Of a DNA stretch of 37,714 nucleotides, positions 1 to 7,565 are shown one piece after another; positions within the stretch are counted from its first letter, which is position 1, and the number at the start of each line of letters is the position of its first letter. A program made the translations under genes and the position numbers. The notes under the pieces are model-generated. The model saw only the letters and a list, made by a program, of their open reading frames with translations, had not been told where the DNA came from and made no database searches. The stretch comes from Deltaproteobacteria bacterium (GTDB taxonomy: Bacteria > Myxococcota_A > UBA9160 > UBA6930), in assembly GCA_002687015.1 (NCBI GenBank), contig NYZB01000188.1:1-37714 (forward strand), written 5' to 3'.

Positions 1-17
1 CCCGTAGGGGGGCGCCA

Positions 18-108
18 GGGGCCGCGCAGCGGCCCCGTCCAGCCGCTTTGAGCGGCTCACCTGATGCCCCCGGCTTTGCCGGGGGAGCAGTCACCGGTGA
101 TCGCCGGT
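18..108. repeat. Cluster of four short hairpins
   Basis: Four inverted repeats stand back to back. Stems are 18-25/29-36 (8 bp, loop GCA), 41-47/51-57 (7 bp, loop TTG), 67-74/78-85 (8 bp, loop TTT) and 93-97/104-108 (5 bp, 6-base loop). All stems are perfect. The cluster lies upstream of the methyltransferase at 177 and may be the end of a transcript entering from the left or a REP-like intergenic element. No T-run follows, so an ordinary intrinsic terminator is not clear. Confidence 0.6.
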
Positions 109-176
109 CCGGTCTTCCATCGAGGCCCGCTGGAAGCGAGCTCCGCCCGGGGCGCGGATGCAGAAAGGGGTCGACG

Positions 177-1122
177 ATGTCAGCAGCGAAGGCGCTTCCG
201 GACCTGCTCGGGCGAACCCACGAGGTCCGAGGGGACGAGGTGGTCTACCGCTTCGCGAACGGTCTCGAGATCAAGACCGAGATCTTCTCGAAACGGGATC
301 CGCTGAGGATCCTTCCGCTCGGGACTCCCCAGGGAAGCTTGATGAACCACGCTGCTCGCCTTCCCGGAGTCCGTCGATGGCAAGCGGGTCTTCGAGCCCT
401 TCGCCGGCTCGGGGGCTCTCGGCTTCATGGCGCTCAAGGCCGGAGCCGCTCACGTGGACTTCGTGGACGTGAATCCGCGGGCTGCAGATTTCCAACGCGA
501 CAACGCCGCCCGAAACAACTTCCCGGCGAGCCTCCTGACCTCGATCACCGGTGACATTGCCGAGTTCACTCCCGAAGGGAGGTACGATCTGATTCTCGCC
601 AACCCGCCCTTCGTCCCGACTCCGGACGGGATCGAGGGGACGCTCACCTCCAATGGCGGTCCCGAAGGCAACCGCCTGGCCGAGATCCTCCTCGCCCGCC
701 TGGACGAGCTCCTCGAGCCGGGCGGGAGGGCTCTGATCTATCTCTTCCAGGTCACGAAGGAGGGCCAGCCCCTGATCGTCGAGCAGCTGACCCGCTTCGT
801 GCCACGGCGACCGGTCGCGCTCACGCCTGCGCAGGAGCGGCCGATCCCCTTCGAGGTGTACGGTGAGGCCTACCGCCGTCTCTTTCCGGAGGCCGTCGAG
901 GCCATCGATCGGTGGTGCTCGGACCTGGCCGAGCGTTGGGGCCGTCACCTGGCCCTCAGCCACTACGTGGTCGACATGGGACCGCAATCGGAGGGTCCCT
1001 CCGGCTGCGTCATCCGGGAGGACTTCGCCGAGAAGTTCGGAGAGAGCTTTCTCGCGCCCTTCGAGAGCGACGAGAAGCTGGCGTTCGCCCGGGTCTTCGA
1101 GAACTTCGTTCCCGACTCCTAG
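177..1122 (+). CDS. SAM-dependent methyltransferase (NPPF type) with an apparent frameshift
   Basis: Class I methyltransferase of the group that carries an N-P-P-F active loop, as in HemK/PrmC, RsmC and other N-methylating enzymes. The substrate cannot be told. The first part reads from ATG 177, which has an AGGGG ribosome site 6 bases upstream, to about codon 55 (GTPQGSLMN). The rest is in the next frame and carries motif I (VFEPFAGSGALGF, about 394-432), the acidic end of strand 2 (DFVDVNPR) and motif IV (NPPFVP, about 601). The switch lies near 341-350, where one extra A in GATGAACC would explain it. In the second frame a TGA at 343 precedes the homology, and the first ATG is at 427. A protein starting at 427 would lack motif I. 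This is either a real pseudogene or a one-base sequencing error. Confidence 0.75.
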
Positions 1123-1170
1123 CCCGTCGGGAGTCCCCCCGGCAGCACCGGGGTAACTCCCGACGGGCTA
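1120..1170 (+). terminator. Hairpin terminator-like inverted repeat
   Basis: A perfect 15-bp inverted repeat (1120-1134 with 1156-1170) starts inside the TAG stop of the methyltransferase. It has an inner GC-rich stem (CCCCGG with CCGGGG) in its loop. It ends 14 bases before the VOC start codon. There is no T-run, so termination efficiency is uncertain. The right arm also contributes the TA of a possible -10 box at 1169-1174. Confidence 0.6.
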
Positions 1171-1184
1171 GTCTCTCGCGAGCC

Positions 1185-1577
1185 ATGGACGCCGATCCGT
1201 CGCGCTTGATCTTCATCGCGTTGAACGTCAGCGACCTCCCCCGCTCGCTGGCCTACTACGAGGCCGCCTTCGCGATCGGGTTCCATACGGGCGACAACGA
1301 GCCGCAATCGGACCCCTGGATGGGCGGCCACCACGCGGCGTATTCCTGGACCGACGGGGCCTTCCTTCACTTCGCCATCTTCCCCGCGCACGAGCCGGAA
1401 CGGCCCGTCTCGCGAGACGCACAGGTCGGCTTCCGGGTCCCCGATATCGCCGCTGCGCATGCGAGGGCGGTGGCGGCCGGCGCGGAGACCGTCCACGAGC
1501 CCCGGCCGGAGCCGTGGGGCGTGACCGCCCGGTATCGCGACCCGGATGGAAACCTCGTCAGCCTAACAGAGGCGTAG
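1185..1577 (+). CDS. VOC (glyoxalase/bleomycin-resistance fold) family protein
   Basis: 130-residue single-domain vicinal-oxygen-chelate protein. It shows the N-terminal signature for one beta-alpha-beta module (FIALNVSDLPRSLAYYEAAF). The C-terminal signature is RYRDPDGNLVSLTEA, whose DPDGN turn and following strand are typical of the family. VOC proteins bind a divalent metal and act as isomerases, dioxygenases or drug-binding proteins; the substrate here is unknown. The ATG at 1185 is chosen because the domain begins a few residues later; there is no good Shine-Dalgarno site. A TAGTCT box lies 10 bases upstream. The gene stands between a hairpin and the HAD hydrolase gene, with 16 bases to the latter. 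Confidence 0.85.
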   Translation: MDADPSRLIFIALNVSDLPRSLAYYEAAFAIGFHTGDNEPQSDPWMGGHHAAYSWTDGAFLHFAIFPAHEPERPVSRDAQVGFRVPDIAAAHARAVAAGAETVHEPRPEPWGVTARYRDPDGNLVSLTEA

Positions 1578-1593
1578 CCCACGGTTCCCGCGC

Positions 1594-2292
1594 GTGACGA
1601 CCCACCTTCTCTTCGACTTCTTCGGAACTCTCGTCGACTACTCCCCAAGTCGAACGGAGCAGGGCTACGGGCGCTCCTTCGGCCTGCTCCGCGAGGCCGG
1701 CATGGGCCTCGACTACCCTCGCTTCCTCGCCCTGTGGTCCGAAGTCTCGGAAGAGCTGGATGCGAGGGCGGAGGAAACCCATCGGGAGTTCTCGATGATG
1801 GAGGCCGGTCGAGCCTTCCTGAGCCGTGCGATGGGCTCTTGGGAGGATGGGCTGGTCGGCGACTTCGTGCGGACCTATCTCGTCGAGTGGAACGAGGGCG
1901 TGACCTATCACCCGGGGCTTCCGGCTCTGTTGCAGAAGCTGGGCGAGCGCTACGCCCTCGCGGTCATCACGAACACCCACGACGCGGGGCTGGTTCCCGC
2001 ACACCTGGAGCAGATGGGGATTGCGCACCACTTCGACGCCGTCGTCACCTCGATCGGGTTCGGCATGCGAAAGCCCGCGCCGGAGATCTTCCAGCACACC
2101 CTGCGCCTCCTCGGCGCCGAGGCCGACCAGTGCGTCTACGTCGGTGACGACTACGACGCCGACTACTGCGGTGCCCGATCCGCAGGCCTCAGGCCCCTGC
2201 TCGTCGATCCCCTCGGCGAGGTCCGGGTGCCGGAATCCGACCGCCTCGGATCGATCCTGGCGCTTGATCGCCACCTGCTGGACCCTGCGTAG
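1594..2292 (+). CDS. HAD-family hydrolase
   Basis: 232-residue haloacid dehalogenase-like phosphohydrolase. Motif I is FDFFGTLVDY at residues 6-15; the first Asp is the nucleophile and the second catalytic Asp of the classic DxD is replaced by Phe, as in several dehalogenase-type members. Motif II is VITNTHD, motif III is the Lys of KPAPEIF, and motif IV is YVGDDYDADYCGA. The helical cap lies between motif I and II, as in subfamily IA enzymes. Likely cytoplasmic, acting on a small phosphorylated or halogenated substrate. GTG 1594 is the start, 16 bases after the VOC stop, so the two may be co-transcribed. Confidence 0.85.
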   Translation: MTTHLLFDFFGTLVDYSPSRTEQGYGRSFGLLREAGMGLDYPRFLALWSEVSEELDARAEETHREFSMMEAGRAFLSRAMGSWEDGLVGDFVRTYLVEWNEGVTYHPGLPALLQKLGERYALAVITNTHDAGLVPAHLEQMGIAHHFDAVVTSIGFGMRKPAPEIFQHTLRLLGAEADQCVYVGDDYDADYCGARSAGLRPLLVDPLGEVRVPESDRLGSILALDRHLLDPA

Positions 2293-2334
2293 GATGGAGC
2301 GGGGGCACTGGAGCCTCCGAGGAGAGGACACGAA

Positions 2335-2919
2335 GTGGCTGCGGCCCCGCCTTCGGACGCCCGCGACGTCGCGACGCTGTGCAAATGCGTTGCGCGCGGC
2401 GCACGTCCGAAGTTCGTCTTCTTCTGGAGCCATCGGGCGCCGCGGCAGGGTGGCGTGGCGGCGAGCTGCCTCAGCCAGTGGTACCCCGCGCCCTTCACCC
2501 TCGCGGGCGATCGCTACCCCACGGCGGAGCACTTCATGATGGCCGAGAAGGCGAGGATCTTCGGCGACGAGAAGGCGGCGGGCCGGATCCTTGCGGCGAA
2601 GGCCCCGGGCCATGCGAAACGGTTGGGGCGCGAGGTGCGTGGGTTCGACGAGGCGGTCTGGGTGGAGCGGCGCTTCGAGGTTGCCGTCACCGGGAACCTC
2701 GCGAAGTTCGGGGGGAACCCGGCGCTCTGCGAGTTCCTCCTCGGGACCTCGCGCCGCGTCCTGGTGGAGGCCAGTCCCACGGATCGGATCTGGGGCATCG
2801 GGCTCGAAGCCAACGACCCGGCCGCCGCGAATCCCTCCAGGTGGCGAGGCGAGAACCTGTTGGGCTTTGCGCTGATGGAAGCCCGCGCTCGCCTCGCCGC
2901 ATCGGGAGGTTCGCCGTGA
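2335..2919 (+). CDS. NADAR family protein (YbiA-like N-glycosidase)
   Basis: 194-residue NADAR domain protein. Seen: FVFFWSHRAPRQGG, then SQWYPAPFTLAGDRYPTAEH-FMMAEKA, then WGIGLEANDP and NPSRWRGENLLGFALM, in the order found in YbiA and COG3236 proteins. Family members hydrolyse the N-glycosidic bond of riboflavin-pathway intermediates or of ADP-ribose-like substrates. The GTG at 2335 follows GAGGAGAGGA. The stop overlaps the start of the next gene by 4 bases, so the two are probably translated together. A possible -10 (TAGGAT) lies at 2290-2295. The exact substrate is inference. Confidence 0.88.
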   Translation: MAAAPPSDARDVATLCKCVARGARPKFVFFWSHRAPRQGGVAASCLSQWYPAPFTLAGDRYPTAEHFMMAEKARIFGDEKAAGRILAAKAPGHAKRLGREVRGFDEAVWVERRFEVAVTGNLAKFGGNPALCEFLLGTSRRVLVEASPTDRIWGIGLEANDPAAANPSRWRGENLLGFALMEARARLAASGGSP

Positions 2920-3626
2920 TCGTGCTCCACCAGTTCGCGCGCGTCTGGGGCATCCCCAACCTGAGCCCCTTCTGCAGCAAGGTCGAGACCTATCTCCGGA
3001 TGACCGGCCTGCCCTACGAGGTGGTCGACTCCATCCCGATCCGGGCGCCCCGGCGGAAGCTCCCCTACATCCGCGATGGCGACGAGGTGGTGAGCGATTC
3101 GCGCCTGATCCTCGAGTACCTCGCCGATCGCTACGAAGCAGATCTCGATCGGGATCTCTCGCCCTCGGACCACGCGGTGTCGCTGGCCTTCCAGAGAACG
3201 ATCGAAGACGACCTGCACTGGGCGGTGATGCACTCGCGTTGGAGCCAGGCCTCGAACTGGCCCGCCAACAAGCAGGCGATCTTCGGCCCAATCCCTCCCC
3301 TGCTGCGCGACCTGGTCGCGGCCTACGCCCGCAAACAGATGCAGCGCGAGGTCTGGGAGCAGGGGATGGGCCGCCGCTCCGAGAGCGAGATCTTCCGTCT
3401 CGGTGCGCAGGACCTGACGGCGCTCTCGGACTTCCTGGCCGACAAGCCCTTCTTCATGGGCGAGGAGCCGACCCGGCTGGATGCGTCCGCCTTCGGGCTC
3501 CTGAGCAACATTCTCTGGTGTCCGACCGAGTCCCCGCTGAAGGAGCATGCGGGTCGCTGCGGAAACCTGGCTTCCTTCTGCGAGCGCATTCGCAGCCGCT
3601 ACTTCGAGGACTCGTCCGAAGGCTAG
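2916..3626 (+). CDS. Glutathione S-transferase family protein, Fax/metaxin-like
   Basis: 236-residue two-domain GST-fold protein. The N-terminal thioredoxin-like domain has RVWGIPNLSPFCSKVETYLR followed by PRRKLPYIRDGDEVVSDS and ILEYLADRY. This is the pattern of the GST_N_4/failed-axon-connections group rather than classic GSTs. The Cys in SPFCSKVE sits where the catalytic residue would be. The C-terminal all-helical domain follows (DKPFFMGEEPTRLDASAFGL). GTG 2916 is preceded by GGGAGG and overlaps the NADAR stop. Probably a detoxification or dehalogenation enzyme; substrate unknown. A hairpin follows the gene. Confidence 0.85.
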   Translation: MIVLHQFARVWGIPNLSPFCSKVETYLRMTGLPYEVVDSIPIRAPRRKLPYIRDGDEVVSDSRLILEYLADRYEADLDRDLSPSDHAVSLAFQRTIEDDLHWAVMHSRWSQASNWPANKQAIFGPIPPLLRDLVAAYARKQMQREVWEQGMGRRSESEIFRLGAQDLTALSDFLADKPFFMGEEPTRLDASAFGLLSNILWCPTESPLKEHAGRCGNLASFCERIRSRYFEDSSEG

Positions 3627-3637
3627 GGAGGGATCGC

Positions 3638-3663
3638 CCCGCCCACCGCGAGAAGTGGGCGGG
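3638..3663 (+). terminator. Hairpin after the GST gene
   Basis: A 9-bp perfect stem, CCCGCCCAC (3638-3646) with GTGGGCGGG (3655-3663), encloses an 8-base loop and lies 12 bases after the stop at 3626. No strong T-run follows. The remaining bases up to 3904 hold no convincing gene; TATCCT at 3879-3884 is a likely -10 box for the GFA gene. Confidence 0.55.
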
Positions 3664-3904
3664 ACGTTGATCCGCTCGGCGCCTGTCCCGCCTGAGGGGC
3701 TCGACTCGGATGACCCTTGCGGCGTCGTGGAGCATCTCGCGCGACCGCGGCTGCCCGGGTCGCAAGGTGGGTGCGCCCACGAGGCGCGGAGGTTCCGGGT
3801 TTCCGGCGCATTCCCTCTCTCCGCTCCTCCCCGTCTCCCGGGGGTCGATCGCCGCGCCTGGATGAGACCAGGTCGCGTTATCCTCGGTCGGGGAGGAGGA
3901 CGGC

Positions 3905-4339
3905 ATGGGCGACAAGACGGTGGACGGTTCCTGTCTCTGCGGTGCGGTGAAGTTCCGCATCGAGCTTCCAACCCTGTTCTGCGGGCACTGTCACTGCTCG
4001 ATGTGCCGGCGGAACCACGGCTCGGCCTACGTGACCTGGCTCGCCGTCGATCGAAGCCAGCTGAGCCTCCTGGAGGGAGAAGAGGCGCTGCATCGCTACG
4101 CATCCTCGGAGCACGGATCGCGCTCCTTCTGCGACCGCTGCGGTAGCTCGCTCTTCTGCGTCTCCGACGAGCACCCCGAGCGGGTGGACATCCCCCTGGC
4201 GAACGTCGAAGGACCCATCGACCGCCCGCCCCAGCTCCACGTCTACTTCGACGATCGAGCCGACTGGGCCTTCGTGGACGACGGGCTTCCCAGGCTCGGC
4301 GGCGGGAGTGGGATGGAGCCGGTGAAGTCCGAGGAGTAG
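3905..4339 (+). CDS. GFA (glutathione-dependent formaldehyde-activating/CENP-V) family protein
   Basis: 144-residue zinc-binding protein with the full GFA cysteine set: C10 and C12 (GSCLCGAVKF), C29, C31 and C34 (HCHCSMCRR), and C76 and C79 (FCDRCGSSLF). These cysteines bind structural and catalytic zinc in the Gfa fold. The founding member was described as forming S-hydroxymethylglutathione; most relatives have no proven reaction. ATG 3905 follows GGGGAGGAGGA. It is one of three GFA sequences in the window (another intact one at 16573 and a remnant at 6937). The gene appears monocistronic, with its own TATCCT box 20 bases upstream of the start codon. Confidence 0.9.
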   Translation: MGDKTVDGSCLCGAVKFRIELPTLFCGHCHCSMCRRNHGSAYVTWLAVDRSQLSLLEGEEALHRYASSEHGSRSFCDRCGSSLFCVSDEHPERVDIPLANVEGPIDRPPQLHVYFDDRADWAFVDDGLPRLGGGSGMEPVKSEE

Positions 4340-4376
4340 GCGCGAGGCGGTCTCGCAAGCGGTGAAGGAGCGGGCC

Positions 4377-4985
4377 ATGCCCCGGCGCGCCTGGTCGAGA
4401 AGCGATCCCCGGGACTACCTCGCCCTGGACCTTCACGTACACGCGGTCTTGGCCGGCGTTCCGGTCCACGACGTCTGGCAGGTCGACCTGCCGGGGGGTG
4501 GTGAAGGGCGAACCCTGGTCGATCTCGAGCCCTTCATGAGCTTCGGCGAAGTGGCGGAGGCCCATCCGGTCGTACGCTTCCTGTTCTGGCTGCGGGGCTG
4601 GCTGGGGTCGCTGTTCGGATGGGACGACGCACCCAGGGAGGGCGTCGCAGAGACGCGCCTGGCGCGGGTGCCCCAGGAGATCCTCGATCGCTCGTCGAGG
4701 CCGCCCGGCTCCTCGGACGGTCCCTTCGAGATCCTCTATGTCCTCGACCACGAGAGGGTGAGCGAGATCCGCAATGCCACGGTCCAGGCGTACTCGGTCC
4801 TGGTCATGGAGCCCACAAAGGGAGGCTACCGCGCGCTCTGGGCCATCCACGTGGCTCCAGTCGGACCGATCACCCGTTTCTACATGGCTCTGATCACGCC
4901 CTTCCGGCGCTCCCTCATCTACCCCGCGGTCCTCCGACAGGTTCACCGCAAGTGGGTCGCCGCGTATGGCACCCAGGGCAGGTGA
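4377..4985 (+). CDS. DUF2867-like protein
   Basis: 202 residues. It shows HDVWQVDLPGG early, a hydrophobic VRFLFWLRGWLGSLFGWDD stretch near the middle and a C-terminal RFYMALITPFRRSLIYPAVL-RQVHRKW region. This layout matches the DUF2867 family, whose members often occur beside NAD-dependent epimerases and SRPBCC proteins and have no assigned function. ATG 4377 is preferred over GTG 4362 because AAGGAG lies 6 bases before it. No catalytic motif is visible. The next gene begins 53 bases after the stop and has its own TACCGT box, so it may be transcribed separately. Confidence 0.7.
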   Translation: MPRRAWSRSDPRDYLALDLHVHAVLAGVPVHDVWQVDLPGGGEGRTLVDLEPFMSFGEVAEAHPVVRFLFWLRGWLGSLFGWDDAPREGVAETRLARVPQEILDRSSRPPGSSDGPFEILYVLDHERVSEIRNATVQAYSVLVMEPTKGGYRALWAIHVAPVGPITRFYMALITPFRRSLIYPAVLRQVHRKWVAAYGTQGR

Positions 4986-5038
4986 GCGCCAGCTCCCACT
5001 CCCTTGCGCCTGGGTTACCGTTCGGAAGCAGGGGGCCA

Positions 5039-5491
5039 ATGCCGGCCAGAATCTCCACGCCGAACCTGGAGGTCGAGTTCTTCCGGATGCTCAACCGGGT
5101 CGTCGAGCCCATGGTTCGCGTGGGAGTGGGCTCGCCGCGCATCGTCCCCACTGGCTTCGTCGTCGTCGAGACCGTGGGGCGCAAGAGCGGCACGCCGCGC
5201 CGCAGCCCGCTCGCAGCGACCCGCATCGGCGAGCACGTCATCGTCGCGACCTTCCGGGGCAACCGATCCCAATGGGTGAGAAACCTGGCCGCCAGACCAC
5301 GGACCCGGTATTGGATCCGCGGCCGCGTGCGCGAAGCGCGAGCCTTCGTGATGTTCGAAGGCAAGCGGTTTCGCGTGCCCAAGTCGCTGCCCCCCTCGAT
5401 GCAGCGCGTCGTGCGCCTTCTCGCTCCCTACACGCGTGCGGGGTGGGCCTTCGCCGTGCTCTCGCCGCCGCGTTCCGCGGGGCGTTCATGA
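5039..5491 (+). CDS. Nitroreductase/quinone reductase-like protein, deazaflavin (F420)-dependent DDN family
   Basis: 150 residues, the usual size for the family. The signature TVGRKSGTPRRSPL (about residues 43-56) corresponds to the GRKSG loop that contacts F420 phosphate. The later FRGNRSQWVRNLAARPRTRY matches the 'W-x-x-N-L-x-A-x-P' motif. Family members reduce quinones or nitro compounds with reduced F420 or bind related deazaflavins. ATG 5039 follows a purine-rich GCAGGGGG. The gene is followed by a PPOX-like and an LLM gene, all flavin or F420-type folds, which suggests one redox operon. Use of F420 itself is inference; no F420 biosynthesis gene lies in the window. Confidence 0.82.
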   Translation: MPARISTPNLEVEFFRMLNRVVEPMVRVGVGSPRIVPTGFVVVETVGRKSGTPRRSPLAATRIGEHVIVATFRGNRSQWVRNLAARPRTRYWIRGRVREARAFVMFEGKRFRVPKSLPPSMQRVVRLLAPYTRAGWAFAVLSPPRSAGRS

Positions 5492-5606
5492 GCGAGCTCC
5501 GACGGCGGTTTCGCCACGAGCTCGAATCCGGGCTCCCGGTCGACGGCTGGCGCGGGTCCGGGCCCGCGACATTGCGAGGGTGCTCCTGTGTGGGAGCCCG
5601 CTCCGC

Positions 5607-6089
5607 GTGCTGAGCTGGGTGGAGTTCGAGCGAGCGGCGCCGGAGTTCGCGGCGGCCGGTCGGCGGCTCCTGGTCGGCGAGGACGGCGTCGCGATCGGGT
5701 TCCTCGCCACGGGGGGCTTTGCCGGGCCCCCCCATCTCTCGCCGGTGTGTCCGATCTTCTCAGGCGACCACCTCTACCTGAGTGCTGGCGCGAACACCCC
5801 GAAGGTGCGAGACCTCCGCGATAGCCACGGGTACGCGCTGCACGCCTTCCTGGGACAGAACGACGAGGAGTTCCAGATCCGCGGCTCGGTCCAGGAGGTG
5901 ACGAGTCCGGCCGAGCGTTGGGCCGTTCACGAGGCGATCCCCTTCCCGGCTTTCGACGTCGAGGATCCCATCTTCCAGCTCGCGGTGGCCGGCTGCCTCT
6001 GGGTCTCCTGGGAGCGGGTCGGCCAACCGGGGACGCGGGCGCTTCGTCGGCGGTGGCCCGACGCCCCACCGGATCTCCTGGAGCTCTGA
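5607..6089 (+). CDS. Pyridoxamine 5'-phosphate oxidase-related (flavin/F420 split-barrel) protein
   Basis: 160 residues. LSWVEFERAAPEFAAAGRRL is the typical N-terminus of this group, then FLATGGFAGPPHLSPVCPIF, SGDHLYLSAGANTPKVRDL and EEFQIRGSVQEV follow the split-barrel strands. Members bind FMN or F420 and act as oxidases, reductases or sensors. GTG 5607 is chosen because homology begins at its second codon; the frame stays open further upstream to 5436, where it reads antisense-like nonsense. The stop TGA overlaps the ATG of the LLM gene (TGATG), so the two are almost surely co-translated. Confidence 0.8.
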   Translation: MLSWVEFERAAPEFAAAGRRLLVGEDGVAIGFLATGGFAGPPHLSPVCPIFSGDHLYLSAGANTPKVRDLRDSHGYALHAFLGQNDEEFQIRGSVQEVTSPAERWAVHEAIPFPAFDVEDPIFQLAVAGCLWVSWERVGQPGTRALRRRWPDAPPDLLEL

Positions 6090-6925
6090 TGCGCATCGGT
6101 CTCGTGATCCTCCCCCACGAGCCCTGGGCCGTCGCGCGCGAGCGGTGGAAGGCGGCCGAGGATCTCGGCTTTCACCACGCGTGGACCTACGACCACCTCA
6201 CCTGGCGGGGCTTCCGGGATCGCAGCTGGTTCGGGGCGATTCCGATCCTCACGGCGGCGGCGACGCTCACGAGTCGGATCCGCCTGGGGACGCTGGTGGC
6301 GACGCCGAACTTCCGACATCCCGTTCCCCTCGCGAAGGAGGTGATGACCCTCGACGACATCAGCGGGGGGCGCCTCACCCTCGGCCTCGGAGCGGGAGCG
6401 ACGGGCTTCGATGCATCGGCTCTGGGCGAGCCACCCTGGTCGCCGCGTGAGCGGGCCGACCGCTTCGGAGAGTTCGTCGAGCTGCTCGATCGACTCCTGG
6501 TCGAGAGGGCCACCAGCGCCCGGGGCCGCTTCTACTCTGCGGAGGAGGCGCGCTCGATCCCGGGCTGTGTGCAGCAGCCGCGGGTCCCCTTTGCCCTCGC
6601 GGCCACCGGCCCGAGGGGGTTGCGGCTGGCCGCCCGCCTCGGCCAGAGCTGGGTGGCCGTGGATCGGCGGGGGGTGGACCGCGCGCTCGTCGACCGCCTG
6701 GAGGAGGCCTGCGCCGAGGTCGGGCGCGACCCCGGGAGCCTCGATCGAATCGCGTTGCTCGGCCTGCGGGAGCGTCCCTTGGACTCGATCCAGGCCTTCC
6801 GGGACGTGGTCGGCCACTACCGAGAGCTGGGCTTCACGGATCTCGTCGTACACTGGCCCGAGGGTCCTTTCACGGGCTCGCCCGCGCTCTTCGAGACCAT
6901 CGCCGCGGAAGGCTGGCTCGCCTAG
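6089..6925 (+). CDS. LLM-class flavin/F420-dependent oxidoreductase
   Basis: 278-residue luciferase-like TIM-barrel protein. Visible features: AWTYDHLTW (His after strand 2), LTSRIRLGTLVATPNFRHP, EVMTLDDISGGRLTLGLGAG (the classic SGGR-LGLGAG stretch), and the late FTDLVVHWPEG near the last strand. Family members oxidise or reduce organic substrates with FMNH2 or F420. The ATG overlaps the stop of the preceding PPOX gene by one base. Its position after DDN-like and PPOX-like genes suggests a shared deazaflavin or flavin redox task. The reaction is unknown. Confidence 0.88.
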   Translation: MRIGLVILPHEPWAVARERWKAAEDLGFHHAWTYDHLTWRGFRDRSWFGAIPILTAAATLTSRIRLGTLVATPNFRHPVPLAKEVMTLDDISGGRLTLGLGAGATGFDASALGEPPWSPRERADRFGEFVELLDRLLVERATSARGRFYSAEEARSIPGCVQQPRVPFALAATGPRGLRLAARLGQSWVAVDRRGVDRALVDRLEEACAEVGRDPGSLDRIALLGLRERPLDSIQAFRDVVGHYRELGFTDLVVHWPEGPFTGSPALFETIAAEGWLA

Positions 6926-6936
6926 AGGAGACCAGG

Positions 6937-7152
6937 GTGCCGGAGACCATGCGATCGGGGGGCTGCCTCTGTGGTCGGGTGCGCTACGAGGTGCGGGCCC
7001 GACCTTCCACGAGACGAACGGCCACTGCTCGAGTCTCCTCCTTGGATGACCCGGAAGGCCTTTGCCCGCGCGATCACACGCGCGTGTCGTCGAGCCTGGC
7101 CTGGGTCGAGCTGGGGGAGCGGCTCCGGGTGTTTTCGGAGGGGCGCGACTGA
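6937..7152 (+). pseudogene. Internally deleted GFA family gene remnant
   Basis: The 71-codon frame begins like a GFA protein (GGCLCGRVRYEV, first cysteine pair intact) and ends like one (LDDPEGLCPRDHTRV then LGERLRVFSEGRD). The whole middle is missing: the second cysteine cluster appears only as a vestige, NGHCSS, readable in another frame near 7013-7030, and the third C-x-x-C pair is absent. The zinc site therefore cannot form. It lies 11 bases after the LLM gene, in the same direction. Compared with the intact copies at 3905 and 16573, about half the length is lost. Best read as a decayed third GFA gene; a chance small protein is less likely because both ends match in one frame. Confidence 0.7.
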
Positions 7153-7171
7153 CGGCCCTGGGGCTTGCGCG

Positions 7172-7396
7172 TCAGCCCCCGGCCCCGGCTTGCTCGCGGA
7201 TGCAGCGCTCGACCTCGCGCCGCACGCAATCGAGCTGCTCGGCGCGTTGGAACTCGCGGCACAGCTCGATCACTTCGGCGCTGCAACGAGCCCGCAGGGC
7301 CGCAGCCGGGTCCCCCGCATCGGCGGGAGCCTCGTCGTCACTTCCCGAGCAGGCGAGCCCGGCGCACAGGGCCAGCACGATCCACCACTTGCTCAT
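7172..7396 (-). CDS. Small secreted Cys-containing lipoprotein
   Basis: 74 residues. A hydrophobic leader (KWWIVLALCAGLAC) ends in a lipobox-like GLAC with Cys16 as the likely lipidated residue, followed by an acidic linker (SDDEAPADAGDP). The mature part has four cysteines (CSAEVIELC, then two more), which could form two disulfides in the periplasm. ATG 7396 is chosen over GTG 7399 because AGGAGG ends 4 bases before it. The gene converges on the GFA remnant. No homologous family recognised. Signal peptide and lipidation are inference from sequence pattern. Confidence 0.7.
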   Translation of the reverse strand: MSKWWIVLALCAGLACSGSDDEAPADAGDPAAALRARCSAEVIELCREFQRAEQLDCVRREVERCIREQAGAGG

Positions 7397-7565
7397 CACC
7401 CCTCCTGGCGTGGCAGGAGTCTAGGGAGTCGGGGGCGCGATCTCCCGCGCCGTGCGGATGGGCTCGGGCAAAATGGCTGAGGCAGGGCCGATCCGCTCCC
7501 GATCGAGCGCAGCGGCCGACCTCGCGGGGGAAAGGTACCCTGGGACCCACCGCGCGGAGATCCGC

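Noticed and set aside
5488-5613. Short frame from ATG 5488 overlapping the DDN stop
   Set aside because: 41 codons of Arg-rich sequence with no family match, overlapping the PPOX start in another frame. It is more likely the DDN 3' edge by chance.
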